DNA from: Xylophilus ampelinus
GTDB lineage: Bacteria; Pseudomonadota; Gammaproteobacteria; Burkholderiales; Burkholderiaceae_C
Direction of reading: 5' to 3'
Assembly: GCF_901875635.1 (NCBI RefSeq)
Contig: NZ_CABFMN010000021.1
Span: forward strand, 1 to 6,390
Length of the DNA stretch: 6,390 bases
Shown: positions 4,677 through 6,390 of the stretch, piece after piece
Position numbering within the stretch: position 1 is the stretch's first letter
Layout: the number at the start of each line of letters is the position of its first letter
Position numbers and translations under genes: made by a program
Notes under the pieces: model-generated
What the model saw: only the letters and a program-made list of their open reading frames with translations
Database searches by the model: none
Told to the model about the DNA's origin: nothing

Positions 4677-6140
4677 ATGCCGCTGCGCCTTCTCACGCTT
4701 TCTCGCCGCTCCGCCTTCATTTCCGGCCTGCATGCCATCGCCGCAGGCGCCCTGCTCCTTGGTGCCGCCGCGCAGGCGCAGCAGATGCTTCCGCCCGAGG
4801 TCGAAGCCGCCCTGGCGCGCGCCAAGGTGCCGCGCGACGCGGTGACGATGCTGGTGGCCGACGCCGAGGGCCTTCGACCGCCGCGCCTGGCCTGGCGCAC
4901 GCAGGTGCCGGTCAACCCGGCGTCGATCATGAAGCTGGTGACGACGTATGCCGCGCTCGACCTGCTCGGCCCGGCCTACACCTGGAGCACCCCGGTCTAC
5001 ACCGACGGGCGCGTGATCGACGGCACGCTGCACGGCAACCTCTACATCCAGGGCCGCGGCGACCCGAACCTGGTGGTCGAGCGGCTGTGGCTGCTGCTGC
5101 GCCGTGTGCAGGGGCTGGGCATCCGCCAGATCGCGGGCGACATCGTGCTGGACCGCAGCGCCTTCGACACCACGGTGGACGGCGACCCGGCCGCCTTCGA
5201 CGGCGAGCCGCTGCGGCCGTACAACGCCTCGCCCGATGCGCTGTTGATCAACTTCAAGTCGGTGGTCATGACCTTCACGCCGGGCGTGGGCGGCACCCTG
5301 GCGCAGGTGAGCTACGACCCGCCGCTGGCCGGCGTGGCGACGCAGGCGACGGTGCCGCTGACGGCCGGCGAATGCGGCGACTGGCGCGGCGGCCTGCGCG
5401 CCGACCTGGCCGACCCGCTGCGCATCGGCTTCGCCGGCGGCCTGCCTGCGGCCTGCGGTGAAAAGACCTGGGCCATCGCGTACGCCGACCCGCGCAGCTA
5501 TGCATTGCGCGCCGTGGGCGGGATGTGGGCGGAGATGGGCAACACGCTGCGCGGCCAGGTGCGCGAGGGGCCGGTGCCCGTGGGGCTGAAGCCGGCCTTC
5601 GAGCTCGAGTCGCCGCCGCTGGCCGAGGTGGTGCGCGACATCAACAAGTACAGCAACAACGTGATGGCGCAGCAGGTGTTCCTCACGCTGGGCCTGCAGC
5701 AGCGCAAGCGCGGCAGCTTCGAGGGCGCCCGCGCGGTGGTACGGCAATGGTGGAACGACCGCATCGGCACGGGCGAAGGGCAGCCCGTGCTGGACAACGG
5801 CTCGGGGCTGTCGCGCCAGGAGCGCATCAGCGCCGCTGGGCTGGCCAAGATGCTGCAGGTGGCCTGGCGCTCGCCGGCGATGCCGGAGCTGATGGGCTCG
5901 ATGCCCTCGATCGGTGTCGACGGCACGCTCAAGCGCCGGCAACTGCGCAATGGCGGCTCGGCACATCTGAAGACCGGCACCCTGCGCGATGCCGCCGGCG
6001 TGGCCGGCTACGTGGACGGCGCCAGCGGCCGCCGCTGGGTGGTGGTGGCGATCGCCAACGACGCCAATGCGGCTGCGGCGCGGCCGGCTTTCGACGCCCT
6101 GGTGGACTGGGCGACGCGGGACCAGCAAGGGGAGCGCTGA
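4677..6140 (+). CDS. dacB: D-alanyl-D-alanine carboxypeptidase/endopeptidase (PBP4, peptidase S13)
   Basis: 487 aa, against 477 for E. coli PBP4. A signal peptide is visible: basic MPLRLLTLSRR, a hydrophobic core to about residue 31, and an AQA cleavage site with the cut after A34, so it acts in the periplasm. It removes the terminal D-Ala from peptidoglycan peptides and cleaves D-Ala-mDAP cross-bridges. All three penicillin-binding motifs are present: SxxK as SIMK (S83 nucleophile, K86), SxN as SNN (326-328) and KTG (432-434). DNGSGLSR (373-380) is also typical of S13. Residues ~105-310 hold the large insert region of PBP4; two cysteines there (C233, C260) could form a disulfide. The start is the ATG that gives a proper signal peptide. 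No Shine-Dalgarno is at normal distance. Context with nudK is probably not functional, since nucleotide-sugar and wall turnover links are only speculative. Confidence 0.95.
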   Translation: MPLRLLTLSRRSAFISGLHAIAAGALLLGAAAQAQQMLPPEVEAALARAKVPRDAVTMLVADAEGLRPPRLAWRTQVPVNPASIMKLVTTYAALDLLGPAYTWSTPVYTDGRVIDGTLHGNLYIQGRGDPNLVVERLWLLLRRVQGLGIRQIAGDIVLDRSAFDTTVDGDPAAFDGEPLRPYNASPDALLINFKSVVMTFTPGVGGTLAQVSYDPPLAGVATQATVPLTAGECGDWRGGLRADLADPLRIGFAGGLPAACGEKTWAIAYADPRSYALRAVGGMWAEMGNTLRGQVREGPVPVGLKPAFELESPPLAEVVRDINKYSNNVMAQQVFLTLGLQQRKRGSFEGARAVVRQWWNDRIGTGEGQPVLDNGSGLSRQERISAAGLAKMLQVAWRSPAMPELMGSMPSIGVDGTLKRRQLRNGGSAHLKTGTLRDAAGVAGYVDGASGRRWVVVAIANDANAAAARPAFDALVDWATRDQQGER

Positions 6141-6154
6141 GCTCTTTCGGCCGA

Positions 6155-6172
6155 TCGTCACGTTTGTGACGA
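6155..6172 (+). terminator. Hairpin 15 bp after dacB, possible transcription end
   Basis: TCGTCAC - GTTT - GTGACGA, a perfect 7-bp stem with a 4-nt loop starting 15 bp after the dacB stop. It is followed by GAGTTTGCC, not a proper U-tract, so it would be at best a weak intrinsic terminator. A second hairpin (CGCCCG 6185-6190 with CGGGCG 6206-6211) has seven T only 14 nt further on. The first palindrome could equally be a protein-binding site. Confidence 0.35.
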
Positions 6173-6263
6173 GTTTGCCTGTCACGCCCGGCTGGCTTGC
6201 GCTGGCGGGCGATTGCACTTTGAAATTTTTTTGGGGCTGTCGGTCGGATCGTCCGAGCTTCTT

Positions 6264-6311
6264 CGGCTGGTCGGCTGGTCAGCTGGTCGGCTGGTGGACT
6301 GGCGGGCTGGT
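6264..6311 (+). repeat. Six-unit 8-bp tandem repeat, consensus CGGCTGGT
   Basis: Successive units are CGGCTGGT, CGGCTGGT, CAGCTGGT, CGGCTGGT, GGACTGGC, GGGCTGGT, followed by CAGCACGA. Three units are exact and the decay is toward the right end. The 8-bp period does not respect codons, which argues against coding. Confidence 0.8.
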
Positions 6312-6390
6312 CAGCACGAGCGCTGTGGGCCTGAACCCGGCCGGCGGCGCCGGTGTGCGTTCTCCGGCGCTGGCTCGCGCTGACTGGCGT

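Larger units (their letters stand above)
6141..6390. other. Non-coding tail after dacB
   Basis: 250 bp with no gene I can support. From left to right it holds a perfect 7-bp hairpin (6155-6172), a longer GC-rich hairpin (6185-6211), an AT-rich patch with seven T (6226-6232), an 8-bp tandem repeat (6264-6311) and a GC palindrome CCGGCG-G-CGCCGG (about 6340-6352). The minus strand stays open without stops in one frame over most of it, but with no start codon or recognisable protein. The TTGCGC/TGAAAT pair (6197-6226, 18-bp spacing) is too poor to call a promoter. Confidence 0.6.

Noticed and set aside
4458..6218. 586-codon open frame on the minus strand opposite nudK and dacB
   Set aside because: Its His/Arg/Gln/Ala-rich translation is the usual antisense shadow of high-GC genes; dacB in the same region has all catalytic motifs. 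It starts at a GTG with no ribosome-binding site.
1..6390. CRISPR array, tRNA/rRNA gene, transposase, toxin-antitoxin or defence system
   Set aside because: No regularly spaced long repeats, no RNA-gene signature and no mobile or defence protein motif found on either strand.

Overview
The window is about 6.4 kb of high-GC (roughly 70%) chromosomal sequence with very dense coding. Gene content, the gene order tsaB-rimI-uracil-DNA glycosylase and two dispersed intergenic repeats of a type I associate with this family point to a betaproteobacterium of the order Burkholderiales, most likely Comamonadaceae (Variovorax/Acidovorax/Ramlibacter-like). No phage, plasmid, transposase, CRISPR or RNA genes are visible. 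Genus assignment and repeat-family identity rest on memory, not on a search.

Left part (1-2535, minus strand): one probable operon read right to left. It starts with an EamA/DMT-type ten-helix transporter, then tsaB (tRNA t6A modification partner), rimI (ribosomal protein S18-type N-acetyltransferase) and the first 50 codons of a gene that is probably a uracil-DNA glycosylase, cut by the window edge. eamA and tsaB overlap by 8 bp. The other two junctions (82 and 61 bp) are each spanned by a mini-ORF that overlaps the gene before and the gene after by ATGA, so the operon could be translated as a re-initiation relay. A dispersed repeat sits at the eamA-tsaB junction and encodes the last residues of the transporter. 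A different one sits at the tsaB-rimI junction and supplies the rimI ribosome-binding site.

Middle part (2536-3212): an 81-bp divergent spacer separates the operon from a plus-strand gene for a 192-aa protein. This protein fuses a DUF3253 domain to a second conserved domain of unknown function. It converges, with a 16-bp gap, on a minus-strand DeoR-family repressor.

Right part (3212-6140): deoR is divergent from nudK (GDP-mannose-type Nudix hydrolase). The 80-bp spacer holds 10-bp-phased direct repeats that look like the repressor's operator, over the best promoter of the window. nudK is followed after 32 bp by dacB (PBP4-type D-Ala-D-Ala carboxypeptidase/endopeptidase, exported). The last 250 bp are non-coding, with a perfect hairpin, a T-tract and an 8-bp tandem repeat.

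A pattern runs through the window. The five genes at the head of a transcript (eamA, DUF3253 fusion, deoR, nudK, dacB) lack a usable Shine-Dalgarno sequence and have a -10-like hexamer 6-8 nt before the ATG, as expected for leaderless mRNAs. The three operon-internal genes (tsaB, rimI, udg) have clear Shine-Dalgarno sequences. I see no new defence or mobile system; the notable signals are at the gene junctions and start sites.
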